A DNA stretch of 64,000 nucleotides from Alphaproteobacteria bacterium (GTDB taxonomy: Bacteria > Pseudomonadota > Alphaproteobacteria > Reyranellales > Reyranellaceae): contig JAFKFL010000007.1 in assembly GCA_017308235.1 (NCBI GenBank), positions 186,001 to 250,000 on the forward strand, in the 5' to 3' direction. Shown here in pieces: positions 24,289-31,706 of the stretch. How positions within the stretch are numbered: position 1 is the stretch's first letter; the number at the start of each line of letters is the position of its first letter. The notes under the pieces are model-generated. The model was given only the letters and a program-made list of their open reading frames with translations. It did not search any database and was not told the origin of the DNA. The position numbers and the translations under genes were made by a program.

Positions 24289-26862
24289 ATGTTTTTTGAT
24301 TCGCCGGGCATCGCGATGCTGGCTTCGCAGCCTCGTTTGGCGGGAGTCCGCGACAGGCTTGCCTTCGTGTTCACCCTGTTGCGCGCGGCGCTGGGCAGAC
24401 GCGGCGTTGCCTTCGCATCCGCGGCGGCTCTTGTCGGCCTGCTGTGCTCCATTGGTGCATTCACCGATCTGGCGATGTCGCTGCGCACGGCCGACGTTAC
24501 GCATCAGCGCCTCAAGTCGCGCGGCATCTTCGACCTCGACCAGCAAAGTCGCATGTTGATACGCGGCCTGGTCGCGCGGGCGGCGGGCGCGCCAACCCAA
24601 GCCGCCGATCCCGAGTCACTGCTGCGGGCATGGACGCGGATGGAAGGCGCGCTGGCGACGTTCTGCGATGGCGAGTCCGGCACGGCGCCCGACATTGCGG
24701 GCGCGGTCGGGATCTGCGCGGCCGGCGCCGCGCTGCATGAGAAGCTGCCGCGCGAGCTTGCGCGGCTGGGCCCGCTCGACCGCACGATTGCGCTCGACGT
24801 GATGACCGAGGTGATGTCGCTCGGCGCCCGGCTCAACGAAACGAACCTTGCGGAGGCGCGCGAGGCCGACGCGCTCGCTGGACGCATGGCCGGGCACTAC
24901 GGCCTGTCGCTTGCGGTGCTGGCGATCAGTACCTGCGGCTTCGTTGCCGCGGGCCTGATCCTGATCGTCCTGATTGGCCGCACGTCCGTGCTGTTCCACG
25001 CGCAGTGGCGTGATGCGCGTCAGGCGCGGGACAGCCTGAAGGAGACCATCGAGGCGATGCCGGCGGGTGTCGTGCTCTACGACGCCAATGAGCGGCTGGT
25101 TTTGTTCAACTCGGCGGCGACCGCGGCCAGCCCGCTGCTCAGGCAGGGCAACGTGATCGGCAAGACCTACGAGCAGATCGCGCGCGAAGCCGCGACGAAG
25201 TTCGCCAGGCCCGGGGAATCGCGGGAAGGGACCGCGGAAACCTGGATCGGGCGCTTCCGCAGCAAGGGCGGGGTGGAGGTGAAGCAGGCGGACGATGGCC
25301 GTTGGTTTGAATGGCGCGAGGTGGCGACGCGGTCCGGCGCCACGGTCGGGCTCCGGCTCGACGTGACGGAGTTCAAGGAAGCCAAGCAGATTGCCGAGGA
25401 GGCGCGCTGGCAATACGAGACGCTCGTCGATTCGCTGATCGACACCGTCTACAAGCTCGACTTCCGCCGCGGCGCGATCACCTTCGCCAGCGCCTCCGCG
25501 GCGCGGCTTTTTGGCGTTCCGCCATCCGCCCTGATCGGCAAGCCTTTCCTGGACTACGTGCTGCCGGAGGACCGTGAGAGGCTCAAGGACACGGTGCGTG
25601 CCGCGCGCTACACGGCCGATGCCGTGCAACATGCTCAGTTCCGGTTGGTGGCCGCCGACGGGACAGTGAAGCATGTCGAAGACCGCTTCCGGCGCAGCGT
25701 GGAAGGCGGCGATGCCGTCGTCTCGGGTGTGCTGCGCGACGTCAGCGAGCGCGTGGCGCTCAGCGCCCGCCTCGACGAGGAGATGGCGCGGCTGCGCTCG
25801 ATCGTCGAATCGAGCGGGGCGCTCCTGATGCTGACCGACGCCGAGCTGAACGTGGTGATGGTGAACCGCGAATTCGAGAAATTCTGGGACGTCCCGGCCG
25901 ACGAAATGGTTGGTCGGTCGCTGCGGGAAACCAAGCCGAGCACCGGTCTCGATCCGGTGCAATATGCGCGATGGCGGGCGGGGAGCGATCGCACGCCGGC
26001 CCGTTTCGTGCGGACCAGGACCGATGCCCACGGCCGCCTGCGCACGCTCAGCATCACCGCGCGCCCGGTTGCCGACACCCGCGATATCCTGCGCCAGATC
26101 GTGTTCCTGGGTGTCGACGACACCGAGCGACTCGAGGCCGAGCAGACGCTGTTCCGCTCCGAACGGCTGGTCACGGTGGGCGAGATGGCGGCGACGGTGG
26201 CGCATGAGATCGCCCAGCCGCTGCAGGTCATCGATCTTGCCCGCGCCGCGGCCCAGGAGGAGATCGACCAGGCGAACGACGGGAGTGCGTCGCTCGACAG
26301 CGACTATGTTCGCGAACGCCTCGAACGCATCGGCCAGCAGATCGAGCGCGCCAACCGCATCGTGAGCGACCTGCGCAATTTCGTGCGCGGCCATGGGCCG
26401 GAAGATGTCTCGCTGTTCAGTCCGGTCACCGCGCTGCAAAGTGCCATCAACCTCACCCAGCATACTTTCAAGCCGGCAGGTCTCGTCACGACGGTGACGC
26501 TCACCGATCCTCTGCCGCTGGTGCGGGGCCACATCAGTCGCCTGGAACAGGTGCTGGTGAACCTGATCAACAATGCTCGCGAAGCCGGCGCGAAGACCAT
26601 CGAGCTCTGCGGCGAGAAGCGGCCGGACGGCGATGGCGGCAGCGTCTACCTCGCCGTCGTCGACGACGGACCCGGAATTTCCGCCGATGTGTTGCCGCGG
26701 CTGTTCCACGAGTTCGTCACGACCAAGACATTGGGTGAGGGCACGGGATTGGGCTTGCGCATCTGCCGCCGCATTGTCGAGGAGATGGGCGGCACGATCA
26801 CCGCTGCCAATCAGCCGAGCGGCGGCGCTCGCTTCGAGATCCGGCTTCCGGCCGTCCTCTAG
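24289..26862 (+). CDS. Membrane sensor histidine kinase with three PAS domains
   Basis: 857 residues from the ATG at 24289 (GGAAAG upstream; TTG starts at 24247 and 24286 are alternatives). Membrane helices at about 38-60 and 204-229 enclose a 140-residue periplasmic helical region. PAS-like domains lie at about 253-363, 375-490 and 500-612. The dimerisation helix has the phosphoacceptor His639 in 'TVAHEIAQPLQVIDLARAA', resembling the 'HE..QPL' form of FixL-type kinases. N box 'QVLVNLINNAREAG', G1 'VDDGPGISADVL', and G2 'GEGTGLGLRICRRIVEEMGG' complete the ATPase. No response regulator is adjacent, so the partner is unknown. A 20-bp palindrome follows the gene. Confidence 0.95.
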   Translation: MFFDSPGIAMLASQPRLAGVRDRLAFVFTLLRAALGRRGVAFASAAALVGLLCSIGAFTDLAMSLRTADVTHQRLKSRGIFDLDQQSRMLIRGLVARAAGAPTQAADPESLLRAWTRMEGALATFCDGESGTAPDIAGAVGICAAGAALHEKLPRELARLGPLDRTIALDVMTEVMSLGARLNETNLAEAREADALAGRMAGHYGLSLAVLAISTCGFVAAGLILIVLIGRTSVLFHAQWRDARQARDSLKETIEAMPAGVVLYDANERLVLFNSAATAASPLLRQGNVIGKTYEQIAREAATKFARPGESREGTAETWIGRFRSKGGVEVKQADDGRWFEWREVATRSGATVGLRLDVTEFKEAKQIAEEARWQYETLVDSLIDTVYKLDFRRGAITFASASAARLFGVPPSALIGKPFLDYVLPEDRERLKDTVRAARYTADAVQHAQFRLVAADGTVKHVEDRFRRSVEGGDAVVSGVLRDVSERVALSARLDEEMARLRSIVESSGALLMLTDAELNVVMVNREFEKFWDVPADEMVGRSLRETKPSTGLDPVQYARWRAGSDRTPARFVRTRTDAHGRLRTLSITARPVADTRDILRQIVFLGVDDTERLEAEQTLFRSERLVTVGEMAATVAHEIAQPLQVIDLARAAAQEEIDQANDGSASLDSDYVRERLERIGQQIERANRIVSDLRNFVRGHGPEDVSLFSPVTALQSAINLTQHTFKPAGLVTTVTLTDPLPLVRGHISRLEQVLVNLINNAREAGAKTIELCGEKRPDGDGGSVYLAVVDDGPGISADVLPRLFHEFVTTKTLGEGTGLGLRICRRIVEEMGGTITAANQPSGGARFEIRLPAVL

Positions 26863-26915
26863 CCTACCAACCCTGGGGAAGGCTGCCGGCGTTTGCCGTG
26901 AGGCGATGCAAATAT

Positions 26916-26935
26916 GCGATTTGCATGCAAATCGC
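26916..26935. promoter_or_regulatory. Perfect 20-bp palindrome GCGATTTGCATGCAAATCGC
   Basis: The site is a perfect dyad without loop or T-run, so it resembles a dimeric DNA-binding site rather than a terminator. A partial copy, GCGATGCAAAT, precedes it at 26903. It lies between the convergent histidine kinase and Ser/Thr kinase genes, an unexpected place for an operator. Confidence 0.5.
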
Positions 26936-27057
26936 GCCCCTCGATGTGCATAAGTCCAGAAGCCACGAACTGTGTGGCTGGCTCTGCATTGCCGACAAAG
27001 CAGCAGACGCGCATCGTCTGTGGATGGGTGCTGCGAGGGACGCAGTGGGAAGGTGGA

Positions 27058-27091
27058 GGCGCCGGCGACAGATCAGTATGTCGCCGGCGCC
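27058..27091. terminator. 13-bp perfect hairpin between convergent kinase genes
   Basis: GGCGCCGGCGACA (27058-27070) and its exact complement (27079-27091) are separated by an 8-nt loop. A smaller stem AGCCAC/GTGGCT lies at 26961-26979. There is no T-run, but a symmetric strong hairpin between two gene ends fits a bidirectional terminator. The rest of the 329-bp spacer holds only the palindrome at 26916. Confidence 0.6.
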
Positions 27092-27191
27092 ACTGGCGGC
27101 ACAGGTTGGGGTGTGTGCCGGTCAGCACGATCACGGTGATCCCGCCGGGTCACGATAGCCAGTGACCAAAGAGAGAAATGCAAAGCGTCGA

Positions 27192-28343
27192 TCAGTGCTC
27201 GCGCGCGGGTTGATCCGCGCGCTGCTTCGCATCGACGCCGGTCTTCATACTGGCAGGCGGTGACTTTGGCGGCTGCGATGCGGCGGGCGGGCCGACGCTC
27301 TTGCTCGGCACGATGATCAGCGTGGCGGCGGCTGCAGCTTTCCAGAGATTGGTGAAGATCGGTCTTGTCGCCGCGACTTTTGACGCGGGCGCTTTCGGTC
27401 GCAGCAACGCGCGCAGGATCCGAATGGTTTGCGGCCGGTCGCCGGGTTGAAGCGAGAGGGCCCGGTCGATGCCGGAGAGCAACTCGCGCGCATGGCCCGC
27501 GGGCGCGAGGGCAGCCAGCGGCTCGTAGCGATCGCCCTGCAGCCGCTCGGCGGCATCGGGTGGCGCGCGACCGGTGATGGCGTAGTGGATGGTCGCGGCG
27601 AGTGCATAGACATCGGTCGCGGTGCTCGCGGGTTCGCCGCGAATCAATTCCGGCGCGGTATAGCCCAGCGCCATCAATGCCTGATGTTCGGGCAGCCGTG
27701 ACGCCATGGCCGCCCGTGCGTTGCCGAAGTCGATCAAGGTCGGCCGGCCGATCAGGTCGAGCATGATGTTGGCGGGCCGTATGTCGCCATGCAGCAAGCC
27801 TTCGCCGTGGAGATGTCCCAGGGCTTCGATCAGCGCGTTCAGCAAACGCTCGACCGTAGCGGGCCGCAACACGCCGCCGGTCTTCACACGTTTGTCGAGG
27901 CTGGCGCCGGATACCAGGTCGAAGGCGACGCAGGCGGTGCCGTTGGCCTCGAACATGTCGACCGCGCGGACGACAAAGGGCGCCGGCGGCATTTCGCGCA
28001 GCTTCACGCCTTCCTCGACGAAGCGCGCGCGGATCCAGTCGAGGTGGCCGGCAAGGCTCGGCGGCTGCGCGACGACATTGACGCCGTCGCGCCGCAGCGC
28101 CAGCGTCCACGGCAGGAATTCCTTGATGACGACGTTGCGGCCAAGCTCACGGTCGCGCGCGCGATAGGTAGGCCCGACGGCACCGCAGCCGAGCAGCGAT
28201 ACCACTTCGTAGCGGCCGATCGTGTCGCCGCGCCAGAGAGTTACGAAGGCGGCATCGCTCAGCGGTCGCGCGCGATCGGCCGGCGGGCTCTCCGCCACCG
28301 GCGGGAAAGACCCGGGCGATCCGTCGGCATAAAGGGCGACCAT
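27192..28343 (-). CDS. Ser/Thr protein kinase A, short form
   Basis: 383 residues from the ATG at 28343. Hanks-type kinase: Gly loop 'LLGCGAVGPTYRARD', ATP lysine K74 in 'VVIKEFLP', catalytic loop 'LLHGDIRPANIMLD' (HRD changed to HGD, Asp187 kept), metal-binding D205 in 'LIDFGNAR', and 'GYTAPELIRGEPAS'. A single weak hydrophobic stretch (333-345, 'LWKAAAAATLIIV') is followed by a Pro-rich tail of about 35 residues. Compared with kinases B and C it lacks the coiled coil and the peptidoglycan-binding repeats. It starts 52 bp after the polymerase-like gene upstream and is probably cotranscribed with it. Targets are unknown. Confidence 0.88.
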   Translation of the reverse strand: MVALYADGSPGSFPPVAESPPADRARPLSDAAFVTLWRGDTIGRYEVVSLLGCGAVGPTYRARDRELGRNVVIKEFLPWTLALRRDGVNVVAQPPSLAGHLDWIRARFVEEGVKLREMPPAPFVVRAVDMFEANGTACVAFDLVSGASLDKRVKTGGVLRPATVERLLNALIEALGHLHGEGLLHGDIRPANIMLDLIGRPTLIDFGNARAAMASRLPEHQALMALGYTAPELIRGEPASTATDVYALAATIHYAITGRAPPDAAERLQGDRYEPLAALAPAGHARELLSGIDRALSLQPGDRPQTIRILRALLRPKAPASKVAATRPIFTNLWKAAAAATLIIVPSKSVGPPAASQPPKSPPASMKTGVDAKQRADQPAREH

Positions 28344-28379
28344 TCCGGCTGACCATACGTGCCGACGACCGGCTCGCTG

Positions 28380-28395
28380 GTGACAAAGTTGAGCC
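28380..28395 (-). promoter_or_regulatory. Conserved kinase upstream block, copy A
   Basis: On the minus strand this reads GGCTCAACTTTGTCAC. Near-identical blocks precede kinase B (34126-34141) and kinase C (36173-36188), 35-60 bp before the proposed starts. It follows the stop codon of the polymerase-like gene directly. TTGTCA is one base from a -35 hexamer, but no consistent -10 is seen. Confidence 0.45.
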
Positions 28396-29868
28396 TTAAT
28401 CGGGGCCTCTCCGATCCGTGCCCGGGCGGCCGTTCGCTCCACCGATCGCAAAGTGGGGTTCCACGCGCAGCGGCGGTCGGAGGCGCTCCAGGCGGGCCCT
28501 GAGCGTGATGCGCGCTTTGCGGCCGCGCTCTGCCTCGGGCTCGACGCGATCGTACAGGACGGCCGCGGCGCCGGTCAGGAACAGCACCGCCCAGCAGGTC
28601 GGGCCGACGTAGGCGCCGGACGCCTGGCCGAGCACGGCCCAGACTATCCAGCAAAAGGCGACGCTTGGCACGCCCAGCACGAACAACCAGCTGGAAAGGG
28701 CTGCCATGATGACGACGCCAAAGAAGATGCCGAGATAGATCCAGTGCAGCCAGAAGTAGTTGATCAAAAGCTCGGTCGCTGGAGAGACCGCGCGCCAGGC
28801 CGTCGAATAGGCGGGCGAGCGCGCGTAGATCATGATGACACGCTGCTCGATGAAGGGCTCGCCCGTGATTCCGGCACCGGTGATCGGGTAGTCCCGCATG
28901 ATCTCACGGGCTGCGATCGTGGGACCCCATACGCGGTAGAAGAAGCTGGGATCGTTGCCGTTCTCGATTTGCTGGAGGCGGTTGTGAAATGCCGACTGGC
29001 CGACTATGACGGCCGCCGCCAGGAAGAACGTCGCGACGATGGCGACCTTGAAGAGCCTCAGCACGCTCAGCCGGCCATTCTTGCGACTGGCAAGGAACAA
29101 CATGTAGGGCAGGATGAGGACGAGCATCAGGGTCAGCGTCGGGCCAGGCATGGCGAAGATGCCGACGCCTACCAGCGCCACGTAGAGGAAGAGCTTCAGG
29201 CGCCAGCGACTGGTCACGAACCACACGAAGGCGAAGAGCGAGAAGCAGAAAGTGACGCTGGCCGGTTCCGAGGCGAAGAACTTCGGCCGCACGCGGTTGT
29301 ACAGCAGCATGTCGCGCAGGTCAGAATCGTATATGCCCTTGCTGTAGAGAACCTGGCGGACCCGGTCGCTGATTTCGCGCAGGCCGGTGTAGTCCTCGAG
29401 CACGCAGCCGATCAGGATGAAGACAGAGATGAAAAGGAACAGGCCGGCGATCTGGCTGCGGCGCGCTTGCACCACGGTGAGAAACAGGCCGTAACCGATA
29501 GTGATCGAATAGGTGAGCTGGATCACGCCGTTCAGCCGGCGCGACAGGTACGTGAGATCGGGCGCCAGCAGGATCGACACAACGTAGAGGAACAAGATGA
29601 GAAGGTAGCCGATGAACGCCTTCTCAGTGATCTGATGCCGTTGCCGCCACAACAGGATGACGCCGGCGATACCGGACGGCGCTGACGGGAACGGCACCTT
29701 GTCAGACAGCGCGATCGTGTAGTGGGTATAGAGGCCGATCAAAAAGATGCAGATCAGCAGCATGTCGAAACCATCGATGCCGACGTTCGACGTCACAGTC
29801 CGAGCGGTTCGTGGTGCGAACCAATCCGCGTGCGAAAAATGCCGCCGGTCGTCCAGCGCATGGGCCAT
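28396..29868 (-). CDS. O-antigen ligase/polymerase-like membrane protein 1
   Basis: 490 residues with about ten or more hydrophobic helices ('MLLICIFLIGLYTHYTIALS', 'GVILLWRQRHQI', 'LFLFISVFILIGCVLEDYTG', 'LFLYVALVGVGIFAMPGPTL', and others). A large loop near residues 305-360 carries 'GNDPSFFYRVWGP' and 'ITGAGITGEPFIEQ', placed like the periplasmic loop of Wzy/WaaL proteins. The Arg-rich C-terminus is cytoplasmic. I assign it only to the O-antigen polymerase/ligase superfamily by topology. It is closely paralogous to the protein at 30104 and more distantly to the one at 55793, which sits in an exopolysaccharide operon. Here its partners are Ser/Thr kinases. Confidence 0.75.
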   Translation of the reverse strand: MAHALDDRRHFSHADWFAPRTARTVTSNVGIDGFDMLLICIFLIGLYTHYTIALSDKVPFPSAPSGIAGVILLWRQRHQITEKAFIGYLLILFLYVVSILLAPDLTYLSRRLNGVIQLTYSITIGYGLFLTVVQARRSQIAGLFLFISVFILIGCVLEDYTGLREISDRVRQVLYSKGIYDSDLRDMLLYNRVRPKFFASEPASVTFCFSLFAFVWFVTSRWRLKLFLYVALVGVGIFAMPGPTLTLMLVLILPYMLFLASRKNGRLSVLRLFKVAIVATFFLAAAVIVGQSAFHNRLQQIENGNDPSFFYRVWGPTIAAREIMRDYPITGAGITGEPFIEQRVIMIYARSPAYSTAWRAVSPATELLINYFWLHWIYLGIFFGVVIMAALSSWLFVLGVPSVAFCWIVWAVLGQASGAYVGPTCWAVLFLTGAAAVLYDRVEPEAERGRKARITLRARLERLRPPLRVEPHFAIGGANGRPGTDRRGPD

Positions 29869-30103
29869 CCGTCTGAATCCTCTTCAGACCCCAACCTGAA
29901 CTTTTCTCCGCGGATTTTTATTGGCCCCGGCCCGCAAGCTAGCGCCAGCAGGCACTTATTGACCGATGTTGACCGATGACTAGCACCCCATGCCGTGGTG
30001 GACTCGTGTCATCGGTGTGACGCCAGACACTGAATCCCGAGTGGTTGTTCATGCTGCGCGCAAGTTGATTGCATCGAGACGCGGTGCGATTGCACCGCGG
30101 CGA
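29869..30103. other. Spacer between the two polymerase-like genes
   Basis: 235 bp without a convincing gene. It contains a direct repeat TTGACCGATG at about 29958 and 29968, and a small stem GGTGC-GATT-GCACC near 30083. Promoter activity for the left gene is possible. Confidence 0.4.
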
Positions 30104-31561
30104 TTAGGTGTGCGTCAGCCGCTTCGGACCATCGGCGCCGGCGACTGCCGGGCGAGGGCGCAAGACCCCGAGTCGCGACTGGAGATCGATTTGCACGGGA
30201 ACCGGACGAGGGCGTCGCTCGCCGGCTGCATCTGCCCGCTGGTGCAGAATGGCGGCAGCGCCGGTCAGGAACAGCACCGCCCAACAGGTCGGGCCGACAT
30301 AGGCGCCGGAGGCTTGACCCAGGATCGCCCACACCATCCAACAGAAAGCCATGCTGGGCACGCCGAGCGCATAGAACCAGCCCGTGAGGGCGAAGGTGAT
30401 GACAAGCCCGCAGAACAGCCCCAGGTAGAGCCAGTGCATCCAGAAATAATTGACCACGAGCTCGGTCGACGGAGAGACCGCGCGCCAAGCCGTCGAATAG
30501 GCGGGAGAACGCGCGTAGAGCTGGATGACATGCTGTTCGACGTAGGGCTCGCCCGTCAGTCCGGCGCCAGCAAGCGGCAGACTCCACAAGGCGTCCATAC
30601 CGGCAATCGCCGGTCCCTGCACGCGATAGAAGAAGCTGGGATCGTTACCTGCCGAAATGTCCTTCAAACGAGCGGAGAAGACCGACTGGCCAGCGATGAT
30701 GGCGGCGCAGAGAAGGAAGATGGCGAGGATTGCCACCCTCAGGAGCTTCATGATGTCGAGGCGGCCGTTCTTGCGGCTGGCGAGGAACAGCATGTAGGGC
30801 AGGACCATCACCAGCATCAGCATCAGCGTCGGGCCCGGCATCGCGAAGATGCCCACACCTACCAGCGCCACGTAGAGGAAGAGCTTCAGGCGCCAACGGC
30901 TGGTCACGAACCAGACGAAAGTGAAGAGCGAGAAGCAGAAGGTGACGCTGGCCGGCTCCGAGGCGAAGAACTTCGGCCGCACGCGGTTGTACAGCAGCAA
31001 GTCGCGCAGATCCGAATCGTACACGCCGCTACGATAGATCGCTTGACGAACCTGGTCGCTGATTGCGCGCAGGCCGGTGTAATCCTCGAGCAGACATCCG
31101 ATCAGGATGAAGACGGCGATGAAGAGGAACAGACCGGCGATCTGTGTGCGCCGCGCCTGGACGACGGTGAGAAACAGGCCGTAGCCGATCACGATCGAGT
31201 AGGTGAGCTGGATCAGCCCGTTCAGCCGGCGCGGCAGGAACGTCAGATCAGGCGCCAGCAGGATCGACAAGACGTAGAGAGACATGACGGCGAAGAAGCC
31301 GAGCAGAGCGCGCTCGGTGATCTGGTCGCGACGCCGAAACAGCAGGATGAGGCCGGCGATGCCCGCCGGGGCCGACGGGAAAGGAAGCTTCGCCGACAGC
31401 AGGATGGTGTAGTTGGTATAGAGGCCGAGCAGGAAAAGGCAGATCAGCGCCATATCCACCCAGCCAATGCCGACCTTGCGCTCCGGCACGGCATCGTCGC
31501 TTGCGGTCGCAGCCCATGCAGATTCAGGCTGTGTCCGCCAATCAGTTGGCGCAAAAGTCAT
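30104..31561 (-). CDS. O-antigen ligase/polymerase-like membrane protein 2
   Basis: 485 residues from the ATG at 31561 (GGAAGG upstream). It has the same topology as its neighbour at 28396 and shares long identical blocks: 'LYNRVRPKFFASEPASVTFC', 'SRWRLKLFLYVALVGVGIFA', 'RSPAYSTAWRAVSP' and 'GQASGAYVGPTCWAVLFLTG'. The divergent parts are the N-terminal 30 residues, parts of the helices and the Arg/Pro-rich tail. The loop motif is 'LAGAGLTGEPYVEQ'. The pair clearly arose by tandem duplication. No glycosyltransferase is adjacent, which is unusual for a Wzy or WaaL. Linkage to kinase B upstream (145-bp gap) suggests a common transcript. Confidence 0.77.
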   Translation of the reverse strand: MTFAPTDWRTQPESAWAATASDDAVPERKVGIGWVDMALICLFLLGLYTNYTILLSAKLPFPSAPAGIAGLILLFRRRDQITERALLGFFAVMSLYVLSILLAPDLTFLPRRLNGLIQLTYSIVIGYGLFLTVVQARRTQIAGLFLFIAVFILIGCLLEDYTGLRAISDQVRQAIYRSGVYDSDLRDLLLYNRVRPKFFASEPASVTFCFSLFTFVWFVTSRWRLKLFLYVALVGVGIFAMPGPTLMLMLVMVLPYMLFLASRKNGRLDIMKLLRVAILAIFLLCAAIIAGQSVFSARLKDISAGNDPSFFYRVQGPAIAGMDALWSLPLAGAGLTGEPYVEQHVIQLYARSPAYSTAWRAVSPSTELVVNYFWMHWLYLGLFCGLVITFALTGWFYALGVPSMAFCWMVWAILGQASGAYVGPTCWAVLFLTGAAAILHQRADAAGERRPRPVPVQIDLQSRLGVLRPRPAVAGADGPKRLTHT

Positions 31562-31706
31562 CGCGGCCCTTCCCCGGCGCAACGTGACTTGCGCCCCCAT
31601 ACCGCCTGTCTATCACCGCAGGCGTCGTCTCACGCGTGTTCTCGGCGTGGCCAATACGATGTCATCGTTGTGATCGTGCTGAGGCACGCTTGGGGCTGAC
31701 GACCGT

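Noticed and set aside
24616..26709. 697-codon minus-strand frame opposite the histidine kinase
   Set aside because: All histidine kinase motifs are on the plus strand; this frame is antisense.
26916..26935. The 20-bp palindrome as a transcription terminator
   Set aside because: It has no loop and no T-run. The 13-bp hairpin at 27058-27091 is a better terminator candidate for this gene pair.
29990..31699. 569-codon plus-strand frame opposite polymerase-like protein 2
   Set aside because: Low-complexity Glu/Arg/Gln/His composition and exact antiparallel overlap with a convincing membrane protein; the paralogue at 28396 has a similar antisense frame, as expected for shadows.
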